DNA of 64,000 bases from Antrodiella citrinella (taxonomy: Eukaryota > Basidiomycota > Agaricomycetes > Polyporales > Steccherinaceae), in NCBI GenBank assembly GCA_004802725.1, contig SGPM01000068.1:25558-89557 (forward strand), written 5' to 3'. The translations under genes and the position numbers were made by a program. The notes under the pieces were generated by a model. The model saw nothing but the letters and a program-made list of their open reading frames with translations, was not told where the DNA came from and did no database searches. Shown here piece by piece: positions 46,131-58,269 of this stretch; positions within the stretch are counted from its first letter, which is position 1, and each line of letters starts with the position of its first letter.

Positions 46131-48022
46131 CTAGTCTACTCTCTCCCATTTTGCGCCTGCGCCTGCTTGTATTTTGGCACTGGGATCTCCTTCGAGCAAG
46201 TCAACACCGACGCTCTTGAGGGCGTTGACACACCATTCTGGATACCCAGCGTCGCCGAAGTAATTCTTGAAGAACGTTCGTAGGAAAGTGGGGAATGTAC
46301 CATCGAGGATAGCATCCCGCACACCGCCCATCAACCTGGCTTGGAATACCAAGTTATGTTGCGTAACCGCTGCATCGTGAAAGATCAGCTGAATTATGTC
46401 TGCTAGACGGCAGTTGAAACGGACGTACCATGCGCTGCAGCAGTCTCGAGTGTAATTGTATGATGTAGTACAGCACGGGACATCCCGCCCGCACATGTAG
46501 GACAAGGACACGTCGCATCTATGGGATTGAAATCTGTCGTATGCTTGCTGAGCCCTAATAAGCATGATGACGATCAGTAGCTGTTGCTTCAGAAACGGCG
46601 GAAACCCTCACTAAGATTCAACGGTCCTTGAGAGGTCAGTGCAACACCAAATCGAGCTGTTCGTGTGGGAAATACACAATCTGCCTATTGCAACATTTTC
46701 GTCGGACTGGGACATTAGTGAGGTTTACTGGGTTATACGCACCATGTCAATCCCGAGCGCCACACAGACTAAGATATCTAAGGTATGCAGTGAGTGACGG
46801 AGTTAGATAACTGAGACGCGATATATCCGTACCTTCAGCAAAGCCTATACCCATTGAATATCGAGGTCCTGACGCACAAAGACAAATGAGTAGAGGATAG
46901 CTCTCCGTAAGCCAACTGAAACGTACTATCTTCTGGTAGTTTGTCCGCACACTGCTTGATCCTGTGGAGAGTTTAGCTCTTTGCGACGTATGCAATTGAG
47001 AGGCGTGAGCACTCACACTCTCCAGAACACATCTAACAAAAAAAACATGTCAGCGCAGCTAAGAACGCTAAATTACGATCATAGCCACCTTTCTCTTCAC
47101 CTCCACTCAGACCACCGACAGCGTACCCAGCGACCTGATCTCGCCGTTTGACCATCTCGTCAAGACATTGGTTTCTCAGCACCGGGTCAAGACCACCTTG
47201 GACAATGGCAAATAGGTTCTGAACGTCTTTCTTTCCGGATTTGTCGTGTGTGTCGATGCACCTGTCGAGCCACCGGATAGTCCGCCACATGGATTCTTCC
47301 ACCCGAGGTCCGACGGTTAAACTTGACACTGCGTCATGGATGGATGGATGAGTTGGATGTCACGTTTGAAGATTTGACAAGGAGCGGCCCACCGACATCG
47401 TCAAGCTGCATGATGATATCAGCACCGATGGAATGCTGTATTGAGATGCTTTCCTCTGGCTATGTCGCGATGATCATAAGCTGAACTCTCTTGGGTTTGA
47501 GAAGAAAAATCTAAGACGTACTGTGAGCATAGTGGGTGCTCCATCAAACGGACTAGAGAACAGAGCACCCTCCTCGGTAATCTTCGTGAATTTGCTGAGG
47601 GACACCAACTGAAAACCTCCACTATCCTGAAACTCAGATGAATATCAAGAATCTTATGCAGCAAGTTGCGATGATATCATACGGTCAACAAGTTATGTCT
47701 CCATCCTTGAAACTTATGGGCACCGCCAACTTCTTTCAGGACCTGCATTCCAGGCCGCAGGTTGAGGTGATACGTGTTGTTCAGTATCAGATTGATACCC
47801 AACGCCTCTACCTGCTGAGAAGTGAGACCTTTGATCGCTGCCTGTGTCGCTACAGGCATAAACGTTGGTAGCATCGTCACGCCATCTAGCAGGACGGCCA
47901 ACGATGAGATTGACATCTAAAAACTTTGTTAACGGATAGATTGAACATCACGCACGGGCCAGTGACATTCTCGAGACACGCGCTTTCGTCGTATGACATC
48001 TCGCCACGATTTCGAACTGCAT
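46131..48022 (-). CDS. Queuine tRNA-ribosyltransferase catalytic subunit (TGT/QTRT1)
   Basis: Exchanges guanine-34 for queuine in tRNAs with GUN anticodons (His, Asp, Asn, Tyr). Conserved sequence follows splicing: [20 protein letters not shown] at the start, [38 protein letters not shown] with an active-site Asp, [46 protein letters not shown], and the zinc site CPCPTC. About eleven exons. The start needs a 79-bp intron joining SLAHG to the downstream VTMLPTF; the ATG at 48022 is therefore upstream of the frame that begins MSISSL. Many ascomycete yeasts lack this enzyme, while many other fungi keep it, with queuine salvaged from outside. Ends 98 bp from the DBP10 stop. Confidence 0.92.
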
Positions 48023-48530
48023 CTTCGACGAATGAACGATGTTTCTTTGAAACTTCGATGATCATGAGCTCGAGGCTTCCTTTGTCCGGATCCAAAGTAG
48101 TTTACGCACCAGCAACTGATCGTCCTATCAGAACGAACAAGTGAGTCATTCCTTTTCTCAAAGCAAATTCTAATTATACTGCAGCTTACCTTTGCTCAGA
48201 CCGCCGCGGGATTGATGACAGAAGGTACGATGCTGTACGAAGTCAAGATGAGTAACTTGGAAGCGCCCAAAGCGATCATTCGAGTGACGTGATAGACGTG
48301 ACGCCACAGCTACGGTGCGTTCAACGAGGAATGACACTCGTTTTCGTGTTCCAAGACATTCGATTATTCCGCCAATTATGAACTTGAGAATTGCGCTTTG
48401 TCTCAATTGCACGTGGATCAACGAGCAAACAAGTAATGTGTGATGTAGTATAAGTACTAGTAGCTCGTAGTAGTAGCCCTGGCGCTGGCTGGCGCGGACA
48501 CCCGACCGCCCGTCAAGATACGGGCCACCA
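48023..48530. other. Upstream region of the TGT gene
   Basis: No gene is supported. The minus strand has a plausible untranslated exon and intron (GTAAGC at 48188 to GATAG at 48127) just before the TGT start, so part of it may be 5' leader. Confidence 0.35.
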
Positions 48531-49205
48531 TCAATATAACTCCAAGTACCACAAAGCAGTGATACCCTCCGGGTACTCCATCTCCTTCAACATCAGCGCC
48601 GCCTTCTCTTGCACTCCCTCCGGTATGACTGACAGCGTATGGTTGCAACAAAGCGACAACACCAGCCGTTCCGCGTCTGTAATTGGCCCAAAACATCGCG
48701 CTATGGTGACCTGTACTCCGAGCTCCTTCTCGAAGTGGCGCATCACAGCGCATCGTGCTCCCGTGATGTCGTAACGAGAAATCCCATCTCCACGCACGTA
48801 TTGCTTCGCGATACCGAGCTTTATGGCGTATTGTAGGAGGTTTCGCGTGAGGATTCGTATGCCATAATGCGCTCGTGCAACAAATTTGTCTGCTGGTACA
48901 TCAACAAAGAATGGGTCGGCAACTCTGGGAAGTTTCGATGCCGGGAACCAACACTGAGGCTCCTACAAGTAGAAGGTAGGAAACTCGTCAGACGACGGAC
49001 AACACCCATGACAATACTGAATACTCACTCCTTTCTGCATTCGACGGATGATATGTTTGATCCCTCCTGGAGGTCCAATGGAGTGTCTGATCGCCACGGA
49101 GCGAGGTGCGTCCTGAGGCCTAACATCGCGTGGCGGGAGTGATGAAGGGAGTAGCTGCCTGAACCCTTCTATGTCTGTGGGGTCGACCTCGAATACAGGA
49201 TGCAT
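48531..49205 (-). CDS. Hypothetical protein, function unknown
   Basis: I do not recognise the family. Two exons join over a GTGAGT-GTAG intron (about 48967-49029) to give about 200 residues, starting MHPVFEVDPTDIEGF at 49205. The first part has a Pro/Arg-rich loop and PPGGIKHIIRRMQ; the second contains PRVADPFFVDVPADKFV, YGIRILTRNLLQYAI, and ends GITALWYLELY. No membrane segment or signal peptide is seen. A longer frame upstream exists, but 49205 is the best-placed ATG. Divergent from the 49528 gene across 322 bp. Confidence 0.6.
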
Positions 49206-49527
49206 CGTGCGAGTGAGGTATGTTGTATGTGCGAATGGAGTATGAGAGTTGATAACTTGGAGTAGTAGGTTGGTAGTTGGTCTTTCTTCTATTGAACTGT
49301 GAGCGTTCATCATGATGGCTTTTAAGTCACTGAGGAACACGTGATATTGTGATTGTGTGCCAGTGTGTGTGTGTGTGTGGGCCGTGCCAGTGAGTGGGCC
49401 GGCTCTTCTTTCTCCGAGTCATCTTGCCTTTGCACGCCATCCCCACCAAAACAGAATCATTACCACGGGCATCTGTGGCTGTTGGTGGACACCATACGAG
49501 TTCAGGCGCACCGCGGGGAAAAAGGGC
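49206..49527. promoter_or_regulatory. Divergent promoter with a (GT)8 run
   Basis: Between two unknown genes. A GT dinucleotide microsatellite lies at 49363-49379. Nothing else recognised. Confidence 0.4.
49363..49379. repeat. (GT)8 microsatellite
   Basis: A pure GT dinucleotide run in the divergent promoter between two unknown genes. Confidence 0.85.
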
Positions 49528-51422
49528 ATGAAGATCACACCTGTTCTGCCTGGAACAGATACGGAAAGAACGTCAGGTAAGTGTTCCTCTAGTGCTTCAA
49601 GCCTTCAATGATCACTCAACTGTTATCTTCATTAGACAAGGCCTTGATGTTAGCGCATATTTTTGCGCTTTCAAACCAACAGCAGCTCCATCCGTGGCTG
49701 CGATCGTTCATACTACGCTACGCTTTGGAGAATCAAGACGGGTTTGACCCCGTATCGATCCAAGGTTCATGGTTTGATCTGTCTCCTGCAGAATGCGACA
49801 CATATCAGTGGACGAGTCATATGAACGGCAGTATAGCCTCATTCTTAGACAATCAAGGACGTAGCGAGGGATATCAACTCCCATGAACCGAAGTATCGGA
49901 CGATCCTGAGGCTCCCGGACTCGACGACTCGGAGGGAGACGATCTGCCTTGGGCCGAAATACCAGACGATGACGATGACGATCGTAACGACAACGTTGAA
50001 ACTGCCGGACTCGAGGAGGGAGACAACATACCTGGGGCCGAATGTCCGGGCGATGGCACCGATCATAATGACAACACCGAAGTTGCTGGACTCAGCAGCA
50101 AATCGGGAAACGCAGTGGCAGACGATCACAGTCCGCGAGTTTTGCGTGAAGACCATGAACAGGTATGGTATAATGAGAAGTCACTCCGGATGTGTTGGGG
50201 ATGACATGTTCTATTTCAGCAGGCAGTAGAAGCTATAGCCGGAGTGAGAGCAAAATCACGACCGGCGTACCAGGTTATACGCATGGGACCCGGAGCCATC
50301 CCAATGGTATGTCCACAGTCATTCGATCATTCGACCATTCGTGCACTCTTACTAATTCAATGTTGTCTCTCCTATAGTACATTGATCCTGATTCGCCTTT
50401 GCAGCAGTTGATGGATCGTCGAGGAAATCATGACGCAGAGACAAAGTTCATTGTATGTGTTACTATTAACGGTCACACAGCATGATCCTTCTCGCTCACT
50501 TGTGTACAGACATGTCTCATGGAGAACCTTAGCCAGGACGGTACAGCGCCTTCGATACTTCAAGCCGAGCATGAGACCGTGATGGACCAGCTTACCGAAC
50601 GCATGGCATCTCTGTCACCTGAAGAGACCAGCGGATCTTCCGCTCAACCATTTACTCCGAATTCTCGGGAGACGTTTCATCCAACCCCATGGACAGACTT
50701 GTTTGCACCGTGGGTGCCAGGGGACTCAAGGGCAGGACCGTCCCATTCAACTCGTGCAGAGCCGACATTGAGGCCAGAAGATTCAGTATCCGCAGAAGTT
50801 CCGGCATCCGCAGACGATTCTGAAGAAGAGTTCGACCAGAGGGTGCAGTATTCGGAAGTACTAGTGTCTTATTCGTCATACTGACTCAATTCTTCTGTCG
50901 AGGCGAGTCCCTCGCCGGAAGCCGAAAAAGTCCAGGCCAAAGCCAAAGATGAACATGTACTAGCAAGAAGGAGACCTGGTGAACGGATACCTGGTCCACC
51001 ACCCGTAAATCATCGCGTGAGTACCGACATGGAAGAATACATACGCCGAATGCATATGCGCACTGTCCTCACGAGCAGGAAGGTGATAAATTTCTCGGGT
51101 CGTTGAAGCGCTTTGCTAATGCAGTTCCTAGCCTCCGCAAAAAAAGAAAGATCCGTGAACTATGTAGTCTATGTACAGAGTCTACAGACATCGCGAAAGC
51201 TAGCCCTTTATTGCCAAATTGTTTATTGAGAAATCGAATCGGAGTGCTTTGTGGTACATTTTGCTCAGGTCCTTATGGAATCTTTCGACGCCCTTGCACG
51301 ATCACCGGTCACCACTCAGTGAGCCACCTCTGAAAGACGACTCGATTGACGATAGCTCCAATCTCACTGATGTATGCAAACCAGCCGTTTATGACGAATT
51401 TCGTATAACTAATATAGTATAA
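49528..51422 (+). CDS. Hypothetical multi-exon protein with acidic repeats
   Basis: I do not recognise the family. Starting MKITPVLPGTDTERTS at 49528, the frame splices to DKALMLAHIFALSNQQ...HPWLRSFILRYAL. An in-frame TGA at 49884-49886 is removed by an intron at 49831-49893 (GTATAG...AAG). Next come two copies of an acidic unit of about 30 residues (GLDDSEGDDLPWAEIP and GLEEGDNIPGAECP, each followed by Asp/Asn runs). Later exons give MGPGAIPMYIDPDSPLQQL, then, after a 45-bp intron at 50858-50902, ASPSPEAEKVQAKAK, MEEYIRRMHMRTVLTSRK, FLASAKKERSVNYVVY and PFIAKLFIEKSNRSALWYIL, all in phase 0. Consistent phases suggest a real gene. Confidence 0.6.
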
Positions 51423-52117
51423 GTAATCTAGACTCGATCCTTTACTTTCGACTCGCGCGATCTTGCGAGCGTATCTGCCTCCGCGAACACCCGCGAACAC
51501 GATCGACTTTAAATAATCGTCCACAAACAACTCACCGAGTCAGCGTCCCACTCACACAAAGGTTCCGAACCCCTTCGTCCCGGGTGCAATGTCGTAAGAA
51601 GAACCACATGCTCATCTCGCGCAAGCGTAGCTCGTAAAAAAGCCTGCATGAAAGGAGGCTTGTCAGAGAGTGGAGAATGTAGAATATGATTGTATGAGAT
51701 TGGTAGAGAGAGGGAGAGGTGTAGCTATATTGCAAAAATACATAATACTGAGATCAATTATCTAAATCCAGTGAACCACCAGAAGGAGTGCTAAGGATGA
51801 CATGGGGTCGTGATTGTCTTGGGGGGAGAGGAATCATTTGTATACAGCGGGTATCCCATTGTGCTGACGAAACGAAACGAGACGAAAAAATGGAAACGAG
51901 GAGAGAAGGTCGAAGGGGTGTGGGTGGGTGAGATGAGATGATGATTAGCTATGTGGCAAAACCGAATAAATGGATACATTGGAGAAGGAAGTGGAGAGAG
52001 ATAGACAGATAGGAAAGATAAGAGAGGGAGAAATAGAGAGAGGAGAGGATAGGAAATATAACCAAGAGTATGCGCGTTCTCTAGATATCCGGAAGGCGTA
52101 AAATATCATCGTCGACG
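51423..52117. other. Convergent intergenic region, nothing recognised
   Basis: The stretch separates two 3' ends. A purine-rich tract on the plus strand (about 51960-52060, AGAGAG-like) is the only compositional feature; it is the pyrimidine-rich 3' flank of the minus-strand gene. Confidence 0.4.
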
Positions 52118-55100
52118 TCACACATGACCGAAACAAGTGACCGCCATGCTCCCCAGCCAAGCCATCTCCACCGCCGCCCTGCCAATTGGTGTCAAGTTCG
52201 CATCGATCTCCTCCGGCTCGTCCTCCTCGCTCGTCGGTATCCGCACAGGTTCGTTCGTCGGCATGCACAGTCCGAGCTTGTTCAAGCCCTCCGGCACAAA
52301 CTCCATGCCGTTCTCGCGTGTATGGCACACCCCGATGACGATGTCGTCGAGCGACATGTCGCGGATGGACGACGAGGGGAGGAATTTCGTCGCCTCGGTC
52401 ATGGACCCTGTGATGGACAGCCCGTAGTCCGGGAGCCGCACACCCGTCTCGCGCATGTCGGCGTACGAGACCAGGCGCGCACAGATACGGAAGGACTGCA
52501 GCGAGATGTTGACGCTCTGCGCCCCGGGCGTCGTCTTGTGCACCTCTTCCCTTGTGCGCTTCTTGTCGCGTTTCTTCTGTGACCGCTCGTCGAAGGGCAC
52601 GTAGTACACCAACAGATACTGCCGCTCCTCCACAGGGACAATGTAGCCCGCGGGGTTCTCCTGATGCACAGCCGCAACCGTGTCCGTCTCGCCAGGCCAG
52701 AGCGGGAGGAGCATGTACAGACAGTCCGTGGGGACGTTGGCGAAGATGTTGGCAGACGAGGTCGTCTTGACGCGCTTGACCTTTTCGTGATGACCGCGCT
52801 GACCTCGGTAAGACGGAAGCAGCCCGACGTCCTTGAACGACTCGTTCAAGTTCTGGATGACGCGCTCCCGTTCCTCGACCTTGGACCGCGGCGCCATTGT
52901 CAGCCACGGCGGAGTGAAGTGACCTTCCAACGAAGCGCTGGTAGGTCCAGCTGTAGGTCCACTGCGCGCCTTCATAGCACCCTGTCCTAAGAACCGCCGA
53001 CGGAAGGCATGCACTAGAGAATGAGAATCGTGATCTGGAGTAGGGCGCTGATCCCGACCGCGCACGTACTCCAAGTAGTTCGAGTCGACGGTGGCGAAAG
53101 CTTCGGCGTGAGATGTGCGAGGCATCGACTGCTCGTCGTCCAAATCCATAGTATACTCCGCAACCTCTGAGAACTGGCTGCGGGATGAGTTGGACTGATC
53201 GTGCATAGTTTCTGACACGGATGAGAACGAGTAGCTGCCGCTGTGCCCGACGGTATCCATGGAAGTTGCTCTTTCCGATGGCCTCGCGGTTTCCGAGGTA
53301 GACGTGGAAGACACCGATATGTTAGGAACATGACTAGTCGCATGCTTCCCCGCAGGCGACGAAGGCACCGATGGTGGGGCAGGAGACGGGGAAGGGGAAG
53401 TCGCAGCAGATGCGCCGCTCGAAGAGTGATGGCTCCAACCGCTGGCAGTGTGACTGGAAGACCCGATGCCAGAAGCGGTAGACTGGTTGTCTTGTTCCGC
53501 GTGTCCTTTGCCTTTTGGACGGGCTTTGCTCTTTTCCCGGCGTACATGTGCGCTCGATGCTCGGCTCGTAGCACGGACGGAGACAGATGTCGCAGTAGCC
53601 GTAGGGGAGAATAGCGTAGCGGAAGGCTCACCGCCTAAAGGTCGATCTTCCAAAAGACCATGCGAGTTGAGCTTCGCAGTCGTTCGTGTGCTAGTGTACT
53701 GCTCCTGAACCTTCTTCGTTGCTAGGAGAATGCTGATGCTCGTGTTCATGTGGGTCGTCGTTCGTCGTGGCGTGTGTGAAGATGAAGAGGGCGCGAAGAG
53801 GGAATGTGTCCGGAAGATGGAAAAAGCGACGGCTCGGGAGTGTTTGTGAATGACTGAGCTAGCGCCGCCACGGGTGTTGCCTTTGGAGAAAGGATCAGCA
53901 ACATGTCGTACGTTGACCCGTTGTTGAGGGGCTTTGTCAGGTTGTTCTGCTGCAGCAAGTCATGAAGACATTTAGCACGTGAAGAGCAGAGCAGAGAAGA
54001 CGTAGAACGGAGCGCTCACTTTTCATGTTCATCCTGTCAACTTTGAAACGACCGATGTGCGCCTGTCTCCACATCTCCTGCGTGCCAGGCATCATCGACT
54101 TCCTCACGTTGATAGGATTATCGTGCGGGGGCGCCAGGATGTTTTTTGGTCCGCGCCCATCCGTAGACTCCTTCTTGAAACTCCAGTCATGCCGCCGTAC
54201 GTCGTACTTCTCGTCGTTCTTGCGGACATGACGCGTGAACACGTCCTCGCCAGCAGTCGTGCCAACGGTCACTGTACTGGGCCGTCGTCCACCTACGCCA
54301 GGCACCCAGTTGAAGGGACTGATGTCCTCGTTGGCGGCATACGCCTCGTTTTTGCTGCGTTCCATGAAGGACGTCTGGGAAATGGATTGTCGCCGAGCGT
54401 CATCGTCCAGAATATAATCCAGCTTGAACCCGTCGTAAACGTCGTTCTCCGGTTCAGCCTGAGGTTCGGGGGGAAGGTCGTGTCCGTCAAAGCTCATAAA
54501 CTGGGCCATGCTCTGCTGGTCGGGTGTGATGGTGGAAGCGGTGGAAGGCAGTATATGCAGGTTGTCGTCCATACTTCTACTTGCAAGTCGTATTGTAACA
54601 GTGGCCATACTGTCCTCCCGTTCCCTCGACAGCGTAGCGTCTTCATAGGAAGTAGACGCACCGGAGACAGTGTAAGGCAGCGTACCACGCTTTAATTGTC
54701 GTTCAGCAGAGTCTACAGTCTCGTCGTCGCCGGGTTGTGTGAAGGTAACCGGAGACACGGAGAGGCGCGCGTCGCTATCCTCGTCATCCTCATTGATGCT
54801 CATCTGGTCCGAGGTTAAGAGCTTGCCACCACTGAAACCATAGTGATCGAAGCCGCCGCCAAAGGTATGTTCGGAAGCGTCATCCGAGTACACAATCTCC
54901 TCCGCACCCGAATCACCCGAATGCTGCTGCAAATCGAACTCGACGTCTGTATCGAGCTCACCTTGTTCTTCGGGATCTGCCTCAGATGCTTCATGTTCCG
55001 AGTTCGATTCGGGTGTCATCTGGCGCTGAGGATCTGATGGGGATACAGCAGATGACGAAACAGCGGGCAGTTCGTAGACGTTAATGGGGAGAGAGGGTCT

Positions 55101-56040
55101 GCGGGAGCCATCGTCAATAGCACGCATCTTGGAACGACTCTTCTGCCTCGCTTGGTCGTCCTCATCCTCATACTCGTCGTCACCCATATCCGCATCAGCC
55201 AACGCTTTCTGCTTGCCGTTCCGAGACTTGGGAGGGGGTTTGGTTCCGCTGGGACCGGAGATGGACGGACGAGGTGTGTGATCCGCGCTATCAGCCATCC
55301 TGGTGAGAGGACTTATGAGGTCGGCGGTATCAGTAGGCTGCGGCGTCAGCGACTGCTGCACTGCACCAAAGGTGAAACTAGAGAGACCCGAGTACAGGTC
55401 GTCACTGAGCCCGAGAGTGGGCGACTGTCCTGGCACGGTGAGACTCTGAGATGAGTAACTGGGGACAGATGGACGACGGGGAGCGGAGGGAGGAGTGGGT
55501 ATCGCAGCAATCGCCGATGCGGTGGTGTTGGGTCTGCGGAGGGTCAGTCGAGTCTGAACATGGGGCAATGAACGACCGCTGTTATTGCTGCTGCTAAAAG
55601 GGTCAATGATCTGACGGGTCCAGCGCATGAGGGGGGCAAGGGGCGACGTACTGGTTAGAAATGGACTTCCGCCGTACATTCTGAATGGCAGGGACGACCT
55701 CCTCGTCCACTGTACGATTTACTGAGATGGGACGGCCTATGGCGAAACGAGCCTCTTGAGATCTGTCTGCGTCTTTGCTGAGGTCGTCGCCGGAGCGGGA
55801 GTTTGCTGGATGGGGGGAAGAGGAAGGCATGAGGTAGTCGAGGGGCAGGTGGGGTGCTGCCTGGGGGTCGAGTGATGCTAGCGGGGCCCTGCGAGCGGGC
55901 TGGTCGAAGGAGGAGATGGAGGGGATGCTTATGCGACGGTAGGCAGCAGCCGCAGAAGAGTTGTGAGCGTTGTGATTGGAGTTGTTGTCGGCAATAGCGG
56001 GATCTCGGGCAGGTGGTTTGTCGCGGTTGAATAGTAGCAT
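52118..56040 (-). CDS. Large hypothetical protein, probably basidiomycete-specific
   Basis: Function unknown. Three exons join: exon 1 from MLLFNRDKPPARDP (56040) to RRKSISN; exon 2 from about 55594 (SSNNSGRSLPHVQ) to RMNMK near 54020; exon 3 from about 53955 (EQPDKAPQQRVNVRH) to the stop at 52118. The exon 3 frame continues past an internal Met (NTSISILLATKKVQEQY) that might be mistaken for a separate start. The product is about 1230 residues. The N-terminal two thirds are Ser/Pro/Asp-rich and disordered. The C-terminal third is ordered-looking: PPWLTMAPRSKVEERERVIQ, FANVPTDCLYMLLPLWPGET, QYLLVYYVPFDERS, SLQSFRICARLVSYADM and MEFVPEGLNKLGLCMP. No membrane segment. A cytosolic or nuclear scaffold is possible, but that is a guess. 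Confidence 0.75.
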
Positions 56041-58269
56041 CTGGACTTGTAACTGTCGGCAAGTAAGTGCGAGATGGATGTAGGCAAAACGAGCAGAAAG
56101 TAGCGGTTGGAATGCGATGGAAGAAGGAGAAAGAAAGCAACGTCGATGCGCTCAAGGACAGAGCTGCATAGTCGCTGAGATCTGAGACGGAGCCCTTGGG
56201 GAAACAAGAAACTGCTTCGCTCAACTTTCCGCTAACGGTACAAGGACCGCTCTGTCACGGTCACGCGCCGTTTCCCCGCAAAATACAATGCAACCGTCAC
56301 GCGTCGTCATGCCACATCACGCGTCCGTGACTGTTTCAGATCCACGTGTTCTGGCCTTGTCCTCCTTTCGGCCACCTCCTGTCGGACCTTCGTTCCGCGA
56401 CATGTTTGGGGACCGGTCTGCGAGAATCGTGTCTTCATCGCACGGCCCATAAATGGCAATCCAGTTGCCTCTTTGGGCACAGATCTGACCGATTAGGGAA
56501 TCCCCGGTCATTCACCCGCGCCGGGCCCTGATCGTTCTGAACACACTGTCATAATCATAACTGGTCGCCCGTCGATCTTCCTTGATCGTGGGACTATTCA
56601 GGTAGAGTCTGCTTCCCTGATATTTAGGAGAGGTATTAGTATAATTCATTTACAGGATGTTTCGGTTCCGAACCTCAAGGTACTATTCAACACGCGCCGA
56701 GTTATGTGCTGAGCCTGCAGCTACTGCTTCAATGTATTGCTATCCACATGCTACCTCGCACACTCGCATTCCAGCAGGTACTATCACAGTCTCTCATTTT
56801 CCATAGCGATCGCAGCGGACTCTAGGGACCACACCAATGACACTGGCCGACGCCTAGTTCATATAGCAGTTCGTTAGCAACTTCCCTCGAGTTTCACAGC
56901 AGCTCCGCGGGACCTATTTCTCGAAAAGTAAGTGTAGTATGTAGTATACATTGTTAATGCCTGACGTGGCGTTGACTAACGTTGACTCTTGGTTGTATTT
57001 GTCCTCCCATACGATGACCAATACCTGCTGACACTACCCGTAGAATAGACGTGGTAGAGGCGCTGCTGCGCACACTAGTCCGATCCCCTGTATAGTGACG
57101 TCTTTCCAAACAGTCCTGGTCGATCGTAAGACAAGCAGTTCAATCATGAAGCGAACCGGCAGTGGGATTGTTTACAATCGTACTACAATGTTCAAACAAC
57201 GTTGGGCACAGCTCTGCCAAATCAACATACAATGATACATACTTGCAAACTTGAAAAGGAGACAAATTGGACTCTTGGTGAGAACGTATTCCACAATCTT
57301 GCCAAGTGGCAAGCTGTGAAAACACCGCTGCACAACACAATGGGGCTTGAACGCACCATCTTTAACTTCCAAGTGAGCAACATAGTTATGATACAACGCG
57401 GTAAACCGACCTCTAAATCCTCATGTGAATGGGATTCCACGAGCATAGATCACAAGGTGCACCACCAATGTACTTAACCCGCCTCGAAAAGCGACCCCCA
57501 ACATTGTCTGTGTCAAACACGCTCGATTGTGAAACGATTAGCGCAGGGGTGACGGTCACTACTCTCTTTCCTAAGAGCACAGCGACAATGAACCCAACAC
57601 CCTGCCGAGCGACACGAATGGTGAAAAACATTGTGATTTGAACTTGCAAGTTCGAGTCGCTCAGCTAAAGAAATCGTTCGGTGTCGGATTTTCGGCAACA
57701 TGCGAACGAATCAGATACGATGCCGGTGGTTCAGAAAAACGGCACCCCTGTTCTACGACGCGGGCTCCCAGCCAAAGTCCCAGCCCTCTGAAAACCGATC
57801 TTGTGGATCGGAAATTGTCCTTCTACTCTACATATGATACCCCTTTGCGAATACGGAACTGCAGCTTCGTTTCATTGTTCAAGGGTCGGAACAATTTCAC
57901 CGACCGACGAGGAGTTCCGTTTCTGCGGATGTTTGAGTGGCCATTGACCCACTCACATACCCGTTGATAGTGGCGTCCGACAAACATGGTCGAGAAATGG
58001 ATTAGCTTTTCATCTCGAGCCTCATCCATTTCCATGCACATCAGCCTCGACCTGACCTCGACTCTACGCCGTGTCACTGGCAGTGGTGTGGCGAAGGGCT
58101 CGGCAGGCCATCCTACCGAACGGCTTTCCGGAAATGGACCCGATTACGTAATAGTCCGTGCGTCCTTGTTCCCGCATAGCCGGCTCTGTTTGGCGCTTAT
58201 GTATCTAGCGTCTGGTTCAGTAACTACCACCACTGTCATTCTCAGCCACACCAATAAAAATTCTTCAAG
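56041..58269. other. 2.2-kb gene-free stretch
   Basis: Nothing recognised. Minus-strand frames at 57140-57649 have protein-like pieces (VFDTDNVGGRFSRRVKYI) but stops and no matching splice sites. I looked for tRNA cloverleafs and found none that pair. Confidence 0.4.

Noticed and set aside
49884..49886. In-frame TGA as evidence that the 49528 gene is a pseudogene
   Set aside because: A GT-AG intron at 49831-49893 removes it and keeps phase, so an intact gene is the simpler reading.
51945..52907. 320-codon minus-strand frame overlapping the 52118-56040 gene
   Set aside because: It is the same strand in another frame; the main frame continues the ordered protein and this one is Arg/Gly-rich noise.
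57640..57665. T-loop-like sequence (GTTCGAGTC) suggesting a tRNA gene
   Set aside because: The flanking bases do not pair to form a T stem, and no acceptor or anticodon stem could be placed.
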